A DNA stretch of 11,917 nucleotides from Methanomicrobiales archaeon (GTDB lineage Archaea > Halobacteriota > Methanomicrobia > Methanomicrobiales > Methanoculleaceae). Where the stretch lies: the NCBI GenBank assembly GCA_012511245.1, contig JAAZGM010000241.1, forward strand, positions 1-11,917, in the 5' to 3' direction. Under the pieces are notes generated by a model, which saw nothing but the letters and a program-made list of their open reading frames with translations, had not been told where the DNA came from and made no database searches. Shown piece by piece: positions 1 to 5,052 of this stretch (its first letter is position 1; every line of letters begins with the position of its first letter). The position numbers and the translations under genes were made by a program.

Positions 1-171
1 ATCGAGCGGCTCTACGATATCGACTGCCCGTTCCCCGAGGGCAGCCTCTCGATGCAGGGCTACATCGATGAGTTCCGCGAGGGGCTCGCCGGGCTCGCGG
101 GGAAGGTGCATGGGAAGGGAGAGGCGGCCGCAGATGGAGTTTCCGTGCGGCGGGGGCCGGCGAGGGCTTGA
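1..171 (+). CDS. C-terminal end of an unrecognised protein (partial)
   Basis: Frame 1 is open from the first base to TGA at 169-171, giving 56 residues of a gene that starts before the window. The visible part begins IERLYDIDCPFPEGSLSMQG and continues into a helix-like stretch (YIDEFREGLAGLAGK), then a Gly/Ala/Arg-rich tail with little apparent structure. Codon use (G/C in third position) matches the neighbouring genes, which supports real coding. I do not recognise the family, and no catalytic or metal-binding motif can be read from this fragment. It ends 161 bases before the next gene on the same strand, which has its own TATA box, so the two are probably transcribed separately. Confidence 0.6.
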   Translation: MERLYDIDCPFPEGSLSMQGYIDEFREGLAGLAGKVHGKGEAAADGVSVRRGPARA

Positions 172-191
172 GGAGTTATTCACGCTGATAA

Positions 192-209
192 CGGCAGGTT
201 TTTGTGCCG
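192..209 (+). terminator. Possible terminator of the upstream partial gene
   Basis: A 5-bp inverted repeat, CGGCA (192-196) and TGCCG (205-209), encloses a run of five T (199-203). It sits 20 bases after the stop codon of the partial gene. Archaeal termination depends mainly on T-runs, so this is a plausible but weak site. The following 215-290 is very GC-rich, with a CGGCCGAA direct repeat, and shows no gene. Confidence 0.3.
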
Positions 210-300
210 GGTGAACCCCGGGCGCCGCCGACCGCCGGGCGCGGGGAAATGCGGCCGAACCGGCCGAATGGCGGGGCAATGGAGGTCGCCGGTGGAATTG

Positions 301-308
301 TATATAAA
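301..308 (+). promoter_or_regulatory. TATA box of the repeat-protein gene
   Basis: TATATAAA lies in an AT-rich island inside otherwise GC-rich DNA. Its centre is about 29 bases ahead of the ATG at 333, so with the usual archaeal spacing of about 26 the transcript would begin at or within a few bases of the start codon. No Shine-Dalgarno sequence precedes the ATG, so the mRNA is probably leaderless. Confidence 0.65.
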
Positions 309-332
309 GAACGCTAATATTATTCGAGAAAT

Positions 333-1109
333 ATGTCCGCCAGAAAGGAAGTCACCATCGGGATCACCATCAACCTTGAGAACTACGAGAATCTCCGTCT
401 CGAGGTCAGTGGTGAGGCAGAGAGTCAGGAGGGTGTGGACGATCTCATCACGTTCCTTGACGGGATCCTTGCCCGGATCGGGCGCGGCGACCAGGCGACG
501 GCCGAGCGCGTGGATGCATACCGGCGCCGTGTCCTCGCGGCCGGGCCTGCTGTCCCGAAGGCGCCCGATGTGCCCGCCCACCGGGAGGAGGAGAAGGTCT
601 CCCCCCCGTCCGGGTTTATCGAGGCGGTGATTCCCCGGGCGCCGGAGCACCCCGAGCCGCCGCAGGTGCCGAGACCCGCGGTGCAGACTGAGGCGAGACC
701 CGCGGTACAGGCTGAGGCGAAGCCCGCGGTACAGGCTGAGGCGAAGCCCCCGGTACAGGCTGAGGCGAAGCCCGCGGTACAGACTGAGGCGAGACCCGCG
801 GTACAGACTGAGGCGAGACCCGCGGTGCAGGCTGAGGCGAGACCCGCGGTACAGACTGAGGCGAAGCCCGCGGTACAGACTGAGGCGAAGCCCGCGGTGC
901 AGGCTGAGGTGAAGCCCGCGGTGCAGGCTGGGGTGAAGCCCGCGGTACAGGCACCACCGCAGCAGGCGCCGGCTCCGGAGAAGCCCTCCAGCCCCGGGGC
1001 GGCGGATATCTGCGAGGCCTGCGGCGCGGAAGTGACGAAATCACAGGCCAAACTCTCTCAGCTCTTTATGAGCAAGACTCTCTGTAAAAAATGCATGGAA
1101 CAGCCGTAA
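333..1109 (+). CDS. Hypothetical protein: octapeptide repeat linker and C-terminal four-Cys zinc-ribbon-like motif
   Basis: This 258-residue protein has three parts. Residues 1-65 form a small domain beginning with a beta-strand-like stretch (ITINLENYENLRLEVSGE) followed by a helix (VDDLITFLDGILARIG). Residues 115-210 are twelve copies of an eight-residue unit, PAVQ(T/A)EA(R/K), the last ones degenerate; this Pro/Ala-rich region is probably an extended linker. Residues 227-254 carry CxxC-x20-CxxC (C227, C230, C251, C254), which looks like a zinc ribbon. I recall proteins with a similar head and similar four-Cys tail in other archaea, but no assigned function. There is no signal peptide or membrane segment, so it is probably cytoplasmic. 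The ATG at 333 fits the TATA box at 301-308 and a leaderless transcript. Gene and architecture are fairly certain; the role is unknown. Confidence 0.8.
   Translation: MSARKEVTIGITINLENYENLRLEVSGEAESQEGVDDLITFLDGILARIGRGDQATAERVDAYRRRVLAAGPAVPKAPDVPAHREEEKVSPPSGFIEAVIPRAPEHPEPPQVPRPAVQTEARPAVQAEAKPAVQAEAKPPVQAEAKPAVQTEARPAVQTEARPAVQAEARPAVQTEAKPAVQTEAKPAVQAEVKPAVQAGVKPAVQAPPQQAPAPEKPSSPGAADICEACGAEVTKSQAKLSQLFMSKTLCKKCMEQP
675..962 (+). repeat. In-frame 24-bp tandem repeat, 12 units
   Basis: Twelve consecutive 24-bp units start at CCC 675 and end at 962, each encoding PAVQ(T/A)EA(R/K) or a variant. Units 1-9 differ mainly at act/gct (T or A), aga/aag (R or K) and the third base of the Val codon (gtg/gta). 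Unit 4 has PP in place of PA, units 10 and 11 end EVK and GVK, and unit 12 degenerates to PAVQAPPQ. Near-identity at the DNA level points to recent expansion or homogenisation by slippage or unequal recombination. Unit number probably varies between strains. Confidence 0.95.
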
Positions 1110-1150
1110 ATGCTGTGAACTTCGTGCGGCGGCGAGATACCAATCTGAAG

Positions 1151-1162
1151 GGTATAAATACC
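1151..1162 (+). promoter_or_regulatory. TATA box of orc1/cdc6 within an inverted repeat
   Basis: TATAAATA (1153-1160) is centred about 28 bases before the ATG at 1185, so transcription probably begins almost at the start codon (leaderless). The box sits inside the inverted repeat GGTAT-AA-ATACC (1151-1162). No Shine-Dalgarno sequence is seen before the ATG. Confidence 0.65.
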
Positions 1163-1184
1163 ACCGTACCTGAGGATTGTATAG

Positions 1185-2330
1185 ATGAAGAAGAACCTGC
1201 TCATGTGGGACGAGACGCTCTTTCGGGACCCTGAGGTCTTCGAGATCGATCACATCCCCGAGCAGTTCAATCATCGCGACGCCCAGATCCAGGAACTTGC
1301 ATTCCAGGTCAAACCCGGACTGCGGGGGGCACGGCCGCTCAACACCATCTGCCGGGGCCTCCCGGGGACGGGAAAGACGACGAGCGTGAAGAAGGTCTTT
1401 GCCGAGATCGAAGAGGCTACAAAGAAGCTCGTTCCCGTCTACATCAACTGCCAGATCGACAACACCCGGTTCGCCATCTTCTCGCAGATCTACCGCAGGG
1501 TCACCGGACACCCCCCGCCGTCGTCGGGCACATCGTTCAAACAGGTCTTTGATGCCATAGCAAAGGTGCTGCAGCGCGAAGAGCAGGTGCTTCTCGTGGC
1601 GCTTGACGATGCAAACTACCTCCTCTACGAGAACGAGGTGAACCAGGTGCTCTATCCCCTGTTGCGCTCACACGAGGCGTATCCGGGCGTCAGAACCGGT
1701 GTTGTCGCCATCGTCAGCGATATGTCCGTCACCCTGCAGACCGAGGTCGATGCACGGGTGGCGTCGGTCTTCCGCCCGACCGAGATCTACTTCCCCCCCT
1801 ACTCGGCGGAAGAGATCCACGGCATCCTCGAGGAGCGCGTCATGCAGGGACTCTACCCGAACGTCCTCCGGTCGGACATGCTGGATCTCGTGGTGGAACA
1901 GACGATGAAGAGCGGAGACCTCCGTGTCGGTATCGATCTCCTGAAACGTGCTGCCCTGAACGCCGAGAGGGAGGCGCGCCGGGCTGTCGAGCGCGATGAC
2001 GTCTGCAAGGCGTATGAGGTCTCCCGGTACCTCCACCTCGCGTTCTCGCTCCGGGCACTCAAGGCCGAGGAGCGGGAGGTGCTCGCAAAGATCGCGGATA
2101 TGTCCACCCGTGACGACCAGGAGATGAACGCCGGCGATGTCTACCGTTTCATTAAAGAACAGGGGGCGGGGGTCAGTTACACCAAATTCTACGAGATGAT
2201 CCAGAAGTTCGATTCGATGCGGCTCCTGAACCTCCACTACCGCCAGGGCAGGGGGCGAACACGGTTGATCAGCCTCCGCTACGATCCCGGGCGCGTGCAG
2301 GAGCACCTGAGGCAGGAGCAATCGATTTGA
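1185..2330 (+). CDS. cdc6: Orc1/Cdc6 family replication initiator (AAA+ ATPase)
   Basis: This 381-residue protein has the length and order of an archaeal Orc1/Cdc6, which binds origin repeats and loads the MCM helicase. Seen in sequence: an N-terminal segment with HIPEQFNHRDAQIQEL, Walker A GLPGTGKTT (residues 58-66), Walker B VALDDANYL (about 138-146), a sensor-1-like AIVSD (175-179), sensor 2 GDLRVGIDLL with R247, and a C-terminal winged-helix region (about 285-375). Walker B reads DD where the classic initiator has DE, and sensor 1 has Asp rather than Asn. This suggests a divergent paralogue rather than the canonical origin-linked copy; that is inference. The ATG at 1185 fits the upstream TATA box. 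No clear array of origin recognition boxes flanks the gene. Family assignment is firm; its exact role among the host's initiators is not. Confidence 0.93.
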   Translation: MKKNLLMWDETLFRDPEVFEIDHIPEQFNHRDAQIQELAFQVKPGLRGARPLNTICRGLPGTGKTTSVKKVFAEIEEATKKLVPVYINCQIDNTRFAIFSQIYRRVTGHPPPSSGTSFKQVFDAIAKVLQREEQVLLVALDDANYLLYENEVNQVLYPLLRSHEAYPGVRTGVVAIVSDMSVTLQTEVDARVASVFRPTEIYFPPYSAEEIHGILEERVMQGLYPNVLRSDMLDLVVEQTMKSGDLRVGIDLLKRAALNAEREARRAVERDDVCKAYEVSRYLHLAFSLRALKAEEREVLAKIADMSTRDDQEMNAGDVYRFIKEQGAGVSYTKFYEMIQKFDSMRLLNLHYRQGRGRTRLISLRYDPGRVQEHLRQEQSI

Positions 2331-2372
2331 AAATACTTATCTATCCTCGCACCGTTTATACTCTGATGAGGT
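2330..2372 (+). promoter_or_regulatory. Promoter and ribosome binding site of mch
   Basis: The AT-rich AAAATACTTAT (2330-2340) begins at the last base of the orc1 stop codon. A start about 26 bases beyond its centre (near 2361) would leave a short leader containing GAGGT (2368-2372), seven bases ahead of the mch ATG. A second AT-rich element, TTTATACT (2355-2362), is too close to the ATG to leave that ribosome site in the transcript, so I prefer the first. Confidence 0.5.
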
Positions 2373-2379
2373 TTTCCAC

Positions 2380-3327
2380 ATGCTCAGCGTGAATGAACTG
2401 GCACTGGATATTTTTGATGAACTCTTTGAATACGCCGAAGAGTTTCAGGCTGTCCCCCACGAGCTGAACAACGGCGCACACATCGTTGACTGTGGCGTCA
2501 ACACTCCGGGCGGGTACCTGGCAGGAAAGCGGTTCACCGAGATCTGTATGGGCGGGCTCGGCGAGGTCGACATCACCATGGGCAGGATCAGGGATATCCC
2601 CATCCCGTTCATTGAGATCAGCACCGATTTCCCATCCATCGCATGCCTCGGCGCTCAGAAAGCCGGCTGGACGATCAACGTCGACAAGTACTTCGCGATG
2701 GGGAGCGGCCCCGCGCGGGCACTCTCCCTGAAGCCCAAACACACGTATGAGGTTATCGACTACGAGGACGAGTTCGATTACGCGGTCATCTGCCTTGAGA
2801 GCGACCACCTCCCGAGCGCTGCGGTGATGGAGAAGATCGCCGAGGCCTGCAACGTGGATGTGGCGAACACCTGCGCGGTCGTCGCCCCGACCGCCTCGCT
2901 TGTCGGTTCGATCCAGGTCGCCGGCCGTTGCGTCGAGACCGCGATCTACAAACTGAACGAGCTCGGGTTCGACACCAAAAAGATCTCCGCGGGTATCGGC
3001 CATGCCCCGATCGCGCCTGTCAAGAAGGACAGCACGAGGGCGATGGGCAGCACGAACGACTCGACGATCTACCACGGCAGTATCATGCTGACGATGAACG
3101 CTCCGGAGATCAAGGATTATCTGGACCGGATCCCGAGCAACAAGTCCAAGGGATACGGAAAACCGTTCTATGATATCTTCAAGGAAGCCAACTTCGACTT
3201 CTACCAGATCGATACCACGCTCTTCTCCCCGGCCGAGGTTGTCATCAACGAGCTCTCCGAGGGGGCTGTCTACCATGTGGGCGCCGTCAACCCCGAGGTG
3301 ACGCTGAAGTCCTTTGGATTCATCTGA
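2380..3327 (+). CDS. mch: Methenyltetrahydromethanopterin cyclohydrolase
   Basis: Mch interconverts 5,10-methenyl- and 5-formyl-tetrahydromethanopterin in the cytoplasm, a step of CO2 reduction to methane. The 315-residue length is the family's usual length. Recognisable blocks are PGGYLAGKRFTEICMGGLG (43-61), VDKYFAMGSGPARAL (101-115), NTCAVVAPTASLVGSIQVAGR (163-183) and SAGIGHAPIAPV (203-214). R183 and E186 fall in AGRCVETAI and, from memory, match the numbering of the catalytic pair described for the Archaeoglobus fulgidus enzyme. The ATG is preceded by GAGGT at good spacing. The gene has its own promoter and is followed by a T-run, so it appears monocistronic. It fits functionally with the formate dehydrogenase genes further along, since reduced F420 drives the following steps of the same pathway. 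Confidence 0.97.
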   Translation: MLSVNELALDIFDELFEYAEEFQAVPHELNNGAHIVDCGVNTPGGYLAGKRFTEICMGGLGEVDITMGRIRDIPIPFIEISTDFPSIACLGAQKAGWTINVDKYFAMGSGPARALSLKPKHTYEVIDYEDEFDYAVICLESDHLPSAAVMEKIAEACNVDVANTCAVVAPTASLVGSIQVAGRCVETAIYKLNELGFDTKKISAGIGHAPIAPVKKDSTRAMGSTNDSTIYHGSIMLTMNAPEIKDYLDRIPSNKSKGYGKPFYDIFKEANFDFYQIDTTLFSPAEVVINELSEGAVYHVGAVNPEVTLKSFGFI

Positions 3328-3332
3328 ACTCC

Positions 3333-3340
3333 TTTTTTTT
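3333..3340 (+). terminator. T-run terminator after mch
   Basis: Eight consecutive T begin six bases after the mch stop codon, with no needed hairpin. This is a typical archaeal intrinsic termination signal. Confidence 0.65.
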
Positions 3341-3408
3341 GCGACCGAACCCGCGATGGGCGGGATATGCCGCGCGCGGCAGTCCCGGATTCCGGAGCAG
3401 GCAACACG

Positions 3409-3415
3409 TTTATCC
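3409..3415 (+). promoter_or_regulatory. Possible TATA box of tRNA-Val
   Basis: TTTATCC (3409-3415) would place a transcript start near 3438, ten bases before the mature tRNA. The AAAATACT at 3426-3433 is an alternative, but it would start transcription inside the tRNA. Confidence 0.35.
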
Positions 3416-3447
3416 GTCACGGTGCAAAATACTGTAAGGCATCCACG

Positions 3448-3521
3448 GGGCTTGTGGTTTAGCTGGTTATGACGCCGCCCTTACACGGCGGAGATCCCCG
3501 GTTCGAATCCGGGCAGGCCCA
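3448..3521 (+). tRNA. tRNA-Val (anticodon TAC)
   Basis: A complete 74-base cloverleaf can be folded by eye. The acceptor stem is GGGCTTG (3448-3454) with CAGGCCC (3514-3520), including one G-U pair, and discriminator A at 3521. The D arm is 3457-3473. The anticodon stem CCGCC/GGCGG (3475-3479, 3487-3491) encloses loop CTTACAC, with anticodon TAC at 3482-3484. A five-base variable loop follows, then the T stem CCCGG/CCGGG (3497-3501, 3509-3513) with loop TTCGAAT. TAC reads GTA and GTG valine codons. There is no intron, and CCA is not encoded. I see no second copy of its 3' end in the window, so no attachment-site duplication. Confidence 0.97.
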
Positions 3522-3546
3522 TTGGAGAACGGCGTAACGTGGTTCA

Positions 3547-3552
3547 TTTTTT
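3547..3552 (+). terminator. T-run terminator after tRNA-Val
   Basis: Six consecutive T lie 25 bases past the tRNA 3' end, suitable for ending the tRNA transcript. From here to about 3770 I find no convincing gene on either strand. Confidence 0.45.
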
Positions 3553-3772
3553 CGGGTTCTCTCTCCCGGCGCTCGATCTTTCTGATGCGCACACGGCCGG
3601 GTCAAATCGGCGCAGAGGGATGTTTTTATGTCGTTATCGCCCCGCCGGGTGAGACGGTCATCTGTCGGTCCTGGTTGCATACCACCCGGTGGAAAAGGGG
3701 AAGACAGATCTGGAGGACGGGGGTGGCGCCTGCCGATACTGTGCATGGTGGGTTTAGATCCCGGCGGCACCC

Positions 3773-3947
3773 TCCGCCCGCCACCCATACAATCACCGTC
3801 ACCACCCCGCCCGCCACCCTCCAGCGCCCGGATCCGGCTCTCGAAGTCCTTGTCCCGTGCCTCCATCCGCCGGAGCGCACGGCAGATCCGCTTCACGTCC
3901 CGGTTCGTCTCGTAGACGAGTTCTCTCGTGGTCTTCTCATCGGCCAC
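3773..3947 (-). pseudogene. Small coiled-coil protein gene, apparently frameshifted before a membrane segment
   Basis: Reading from GTG at 3947, the minus strand encodes a charged, helix-rich peptide (V)ADEKTTRELVYETNRDV, then KRICRALRRMEARDKDFESR and IRALE, ending at residue 43 (3819). A GGAGG ribosome site (3961-3957, nine bases ahead) and a TATA-like element (4008-4001) support this start. After residue 43 the frame turns into low-complexity Gly/Arg, then runs antisense through tRNA-Val to 3459, which is unlikely to be real protein. Shifting one base at about 3818 instead gives VAGGVVTVIVWVAGG (3817-3773), a plausible membrane helix. That would recreate a common archaeal layout of short coiled coil plus one membrane segment. 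The shift lies in a G-rich tract, so it may be a sequencing error, a true lesion, or coincidence. The N-terminal coding part is moderately supported; the 3' end is uncertain. Confidence 0.42.
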
Positions 3948-3956
3948 CCTGGCAAT

Positions 3957-4008
3957 CCTCCGGACTACAGGGTGCCCCGGACAAAAAGGCTGGTTGTAAG
4001 GGTTATAT
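3957..4008 (-). promoter_or_regulatory. Promoter and ribosome site of the GTG-start gene
   Basis: On the minus strand ATATAACC (4008-4001) is centred about 26 bases before a predicted start near 3978. This leaves a leader of roughly 30 bases containing GGAGG (3961-3957), nine bases from the GTG at 3947. This is the main reason for choosing a GTG start there. Confidence 0.45.
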
Positions 4009-4063
4009 CTCCGAATCGAAGCCTCACTCTGGCGTTCTGATAGAGTTGGGCTAATCCCCTCCC

Positions 4064-4100
4064 GGGTATACCCTATAGTTGTCTGTCGGATTCCCGGGAA
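4064..4100. promoter_or_regulatory. Palindromic promoter region of the 100-residue gene
   Basis: GGGTATACCC (4064-4073) is a perfect 10-bp palindrome holding a TATA-like core. From it a + strand transcript would start near 4095, just before the ATG at 4102. A second perfect palindrome, TTCCCGGGAA (4091-4100), immediately precedes that ATG. Both could be protein-binding sites between two divergent genes; this is inference from symmetry alone. Confidence 0.35.
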
Positions 4101-4101
4101 G

Positions 4102-4404
4102 ATGCGGGTTATCAGGCACAACCAGAACACCGCGAAGGAGAACTACATCAACGACGCAGGCAAGCGCGTCGGGACTGTCTCGCTCCAGTTGCCGACGGTG
4201 ATGAACAACGCAGCCCTCGAGGCCGCGATGGGCGGCGAGGCCGTCAGGGACCTCCCCGCGGAGACCTGCTGCTGCCAGCTCAAGTGCCACGACCCCTCGG
4301 GTGATGACTACTCCGTCACCTTCCGAGAAAGACCGTCCGGATCTCGTCCAGAGAGGACGAAGCGATCTGAAGAATGGGCGGACACCGTCGGTTCGCTGGA
4401 GTGA
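4102..4404 (+). CDS. Hypothetical protein, 100 residues, with a CCCxxxC cluster
   Basis: An ATG frame of 100 residues. Residues 9-70 look like real protein (NTAKENYINDAGKRVGTV, SLQLPTVMNNAALEAAMGG, EAVRDLPAETCCCQLKCHD), with three adjacent cysteines and a fourth four positions later, followed by a charged, Arg/Ser-rich tail. The gene has a palindromic TATA-like element about 26 bases before a near-leaderless start, and a strong hairpin directly after its stop. It is divergent from the short coiled-coil gene at 3947 and convergent with the OB-fold gene. I do not recognise the family. The cysteine cluster could bind metal, but the tail after about residue 72 reads like out-of-frame sequence, so a truncated remnant of a larger gene is a fair alternative. 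Confidence 0.5.
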   Translation: MRVIRHNQNTAKENYINDAGKRVGTVSLQLPTVMNNAALEAAMGGEAVRDLPAETCCCQLKCHDPSGDDYSVTFRERPSGSRPERTKRSEEWADTVGSLE

Positions 4405-4409
4405 GTGAT

Positions 4410-4425
4410 GGGGGATTCTTCCCCC
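4410..4425 (+). terminator. Hairpin terminator of the 100-residue gene
   Basis: GGGGGA (4410-4415) pairs perfectly with TCCCCC (4420-4425) around a four-base TTCT loop. It begins six bases after the stop codon and is followed by C and three T. It resembles a Rho-independent terminator with a short T-tail. Confidence 0.5.
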
Positions 4426-4426
4426 C

Positions 4427-4522
4427 TTTCATCAACAGAATGAAAAGGTGATTGGGACAGGAAACCTTGCCGTTTCCGCCGTCCTTTCACTGGATTACTT
4501 GACGCTTCCCGTAAGGAGCGTC
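4427..4522. repeat. Cluster of inverted repeats in a convergent intergenic region
   Basis: Three more inverted repeats follow the terminator hairpin: TTTCAT/ATGAAA (4427-4432, 4440-4445), GGAAAC/GTTTCC (4460-4465, 4472-4477) and GACGCT/AGCGTC (4501-4506, 4517-4522). With the first, that is four possible stem-loops in 113 bases, with no open frame. It may be a two-way terminator zone, a small structured RNA, or a protein-binding array. Confidence 0.5.
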
Positions 4523-4533
4523 CGGATTACTTG
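4492..4533. repeat. 10-bp direct repeat GGATTACTTG flanking a hairpin
   Basis: GGATTACTTG occurs at 4492-4501 and again at 4524-4533, bracketing the GACGCT/AGCGTC inverted repeat. The second copy ends two bases before the end of the OB-fold gene (4536). This could be a footprint of a lost insertion or a paired binding site. Confidence 0.55.
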
Positions 4534-4535
4534 TT

Positions 4536-5030
4536 TTATCTGACCTTTCGTATAGAGACGCAGTTGATGACCGCATCTCCGGTCATGATGTAGCGCTTGA
4601 CGACGGTTCCGAGCACCTCGACCACATCCCCGTTCTGCACGCTTTCCGTCGGCGTGGTGAACATCTTGACCGAAATCTCACCTGTCCGATCGGCGACGAG
4701 ATACTGAGGCCGGTTGAGGAACTGGAAATAGACCCGTTCGACGACACCCTTTATGCGCACCGGTTCACCGAGCCGATTCAGGTTAATCTCCCGTATCCGG
4801 GTGTCCTTTGCTTCCGCTTCATACATCGGCACCAGCGATGCATACTGACTCTGACTCATGTAGTTGAGCGCCATCGGTATGAGAATCAGCATGGCTGCCG
4901 CAGGAACCGCCCAGTACAGCGTGTATATCTCCCCGGTCGTGAGGATGTATACAGCGATCAGAACAATAAAAAAGAGGAAGACGGCCATGGTAACGGCCGT
5001 CACCCTCACTTTGACATCTCCGATCTGCAT
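4536..5030 (-). CDS. Membrane-anchored OB-fold protein, downstream of fdhC
   Basis: Starting at ATG 5030 the protein has 164 residues. Two hydrophobic helices lie near the N-terminus (about 12-31 and 38-56), followed by a soluble domain (about 75-163). That domain alternates short beta strands (PVRIKGVVERVYFQF, PQYLVADRTGEISVKMF, NGDVVEVLGTVV, VINCVSIRKV) as in OB-folds of the nucleic-acid-binding or NfeD-like type. The domain should face the cytoplasm if the short N-terminus does too. A TTG at 5039 would add three residues; I prefer the ATG, although neither has a clear Shine-Dalgarno sequence. The gene begins 22 bases after the fdhC stop on the same strand with no promoter between, so it is very likely co-transcribed with the formate channel. 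I do not know its function. Possibilities are a partner or regulator of FdhC, or a general membrane protein that merely shares the transcript. Confidence 0.82.
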   Translation of the reverse strand: MQIGDVKVRVTAVTMAVFLFFIVLIAVYILTTGEIYTLYWAVPAAAMLILIPMALNYMSQSQYASLVPMYEAEAKDTRIREINLNRLGEPVRIKGVVERVYFQFLNRPQYLVADRTGEISVKMFTTPTESVQNGDVVEVLGTVVKRYIMTGDAVINCVSIRKVR

Positions 5031-5052
5031 CGTGATCAAGGTCTACTTAGAT

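Noticed and set aside
675..962. Repeat array considered as a CRISPR
   Set aside because: Units are contiguous with no spacers, are 24 bp, keep the reading frame, and vary at codon positions.
425..1051. Long open frame on the minus strand through the repeat region (208 codons), with similar ones at 616-1044 and 202-630
   Set aside because: They arise because the 24-bp repeat lacks stops in other frames. The translations are low-complexity Ala/Cys/Thr or Pro/Ser/Arg repeats, and the plus frame has the promoter and a sensible zinc-ribbon-like end.
2356..3420. 354-codon minus-strand frame opposite mch
   Set aside because: It is fully antisense to a gene whose product is unmistakably Mch; its translation has no recognisable domain.
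3448..3521. tRNA-Val considered as an integration site for a mobile element
   Set aside because: No duplicate of the tRNA 3' end and no integrase gene are visible in the window.
3459..3818. Continuation of the GTG-start frame to 3459
   Set aside because: The end is an antisense translation of tRNA-Val (CPDSNRGSPPCKGGVITS), a well-known annotation artefact, and the middle is low-complexity Pro/Arg/Gly.
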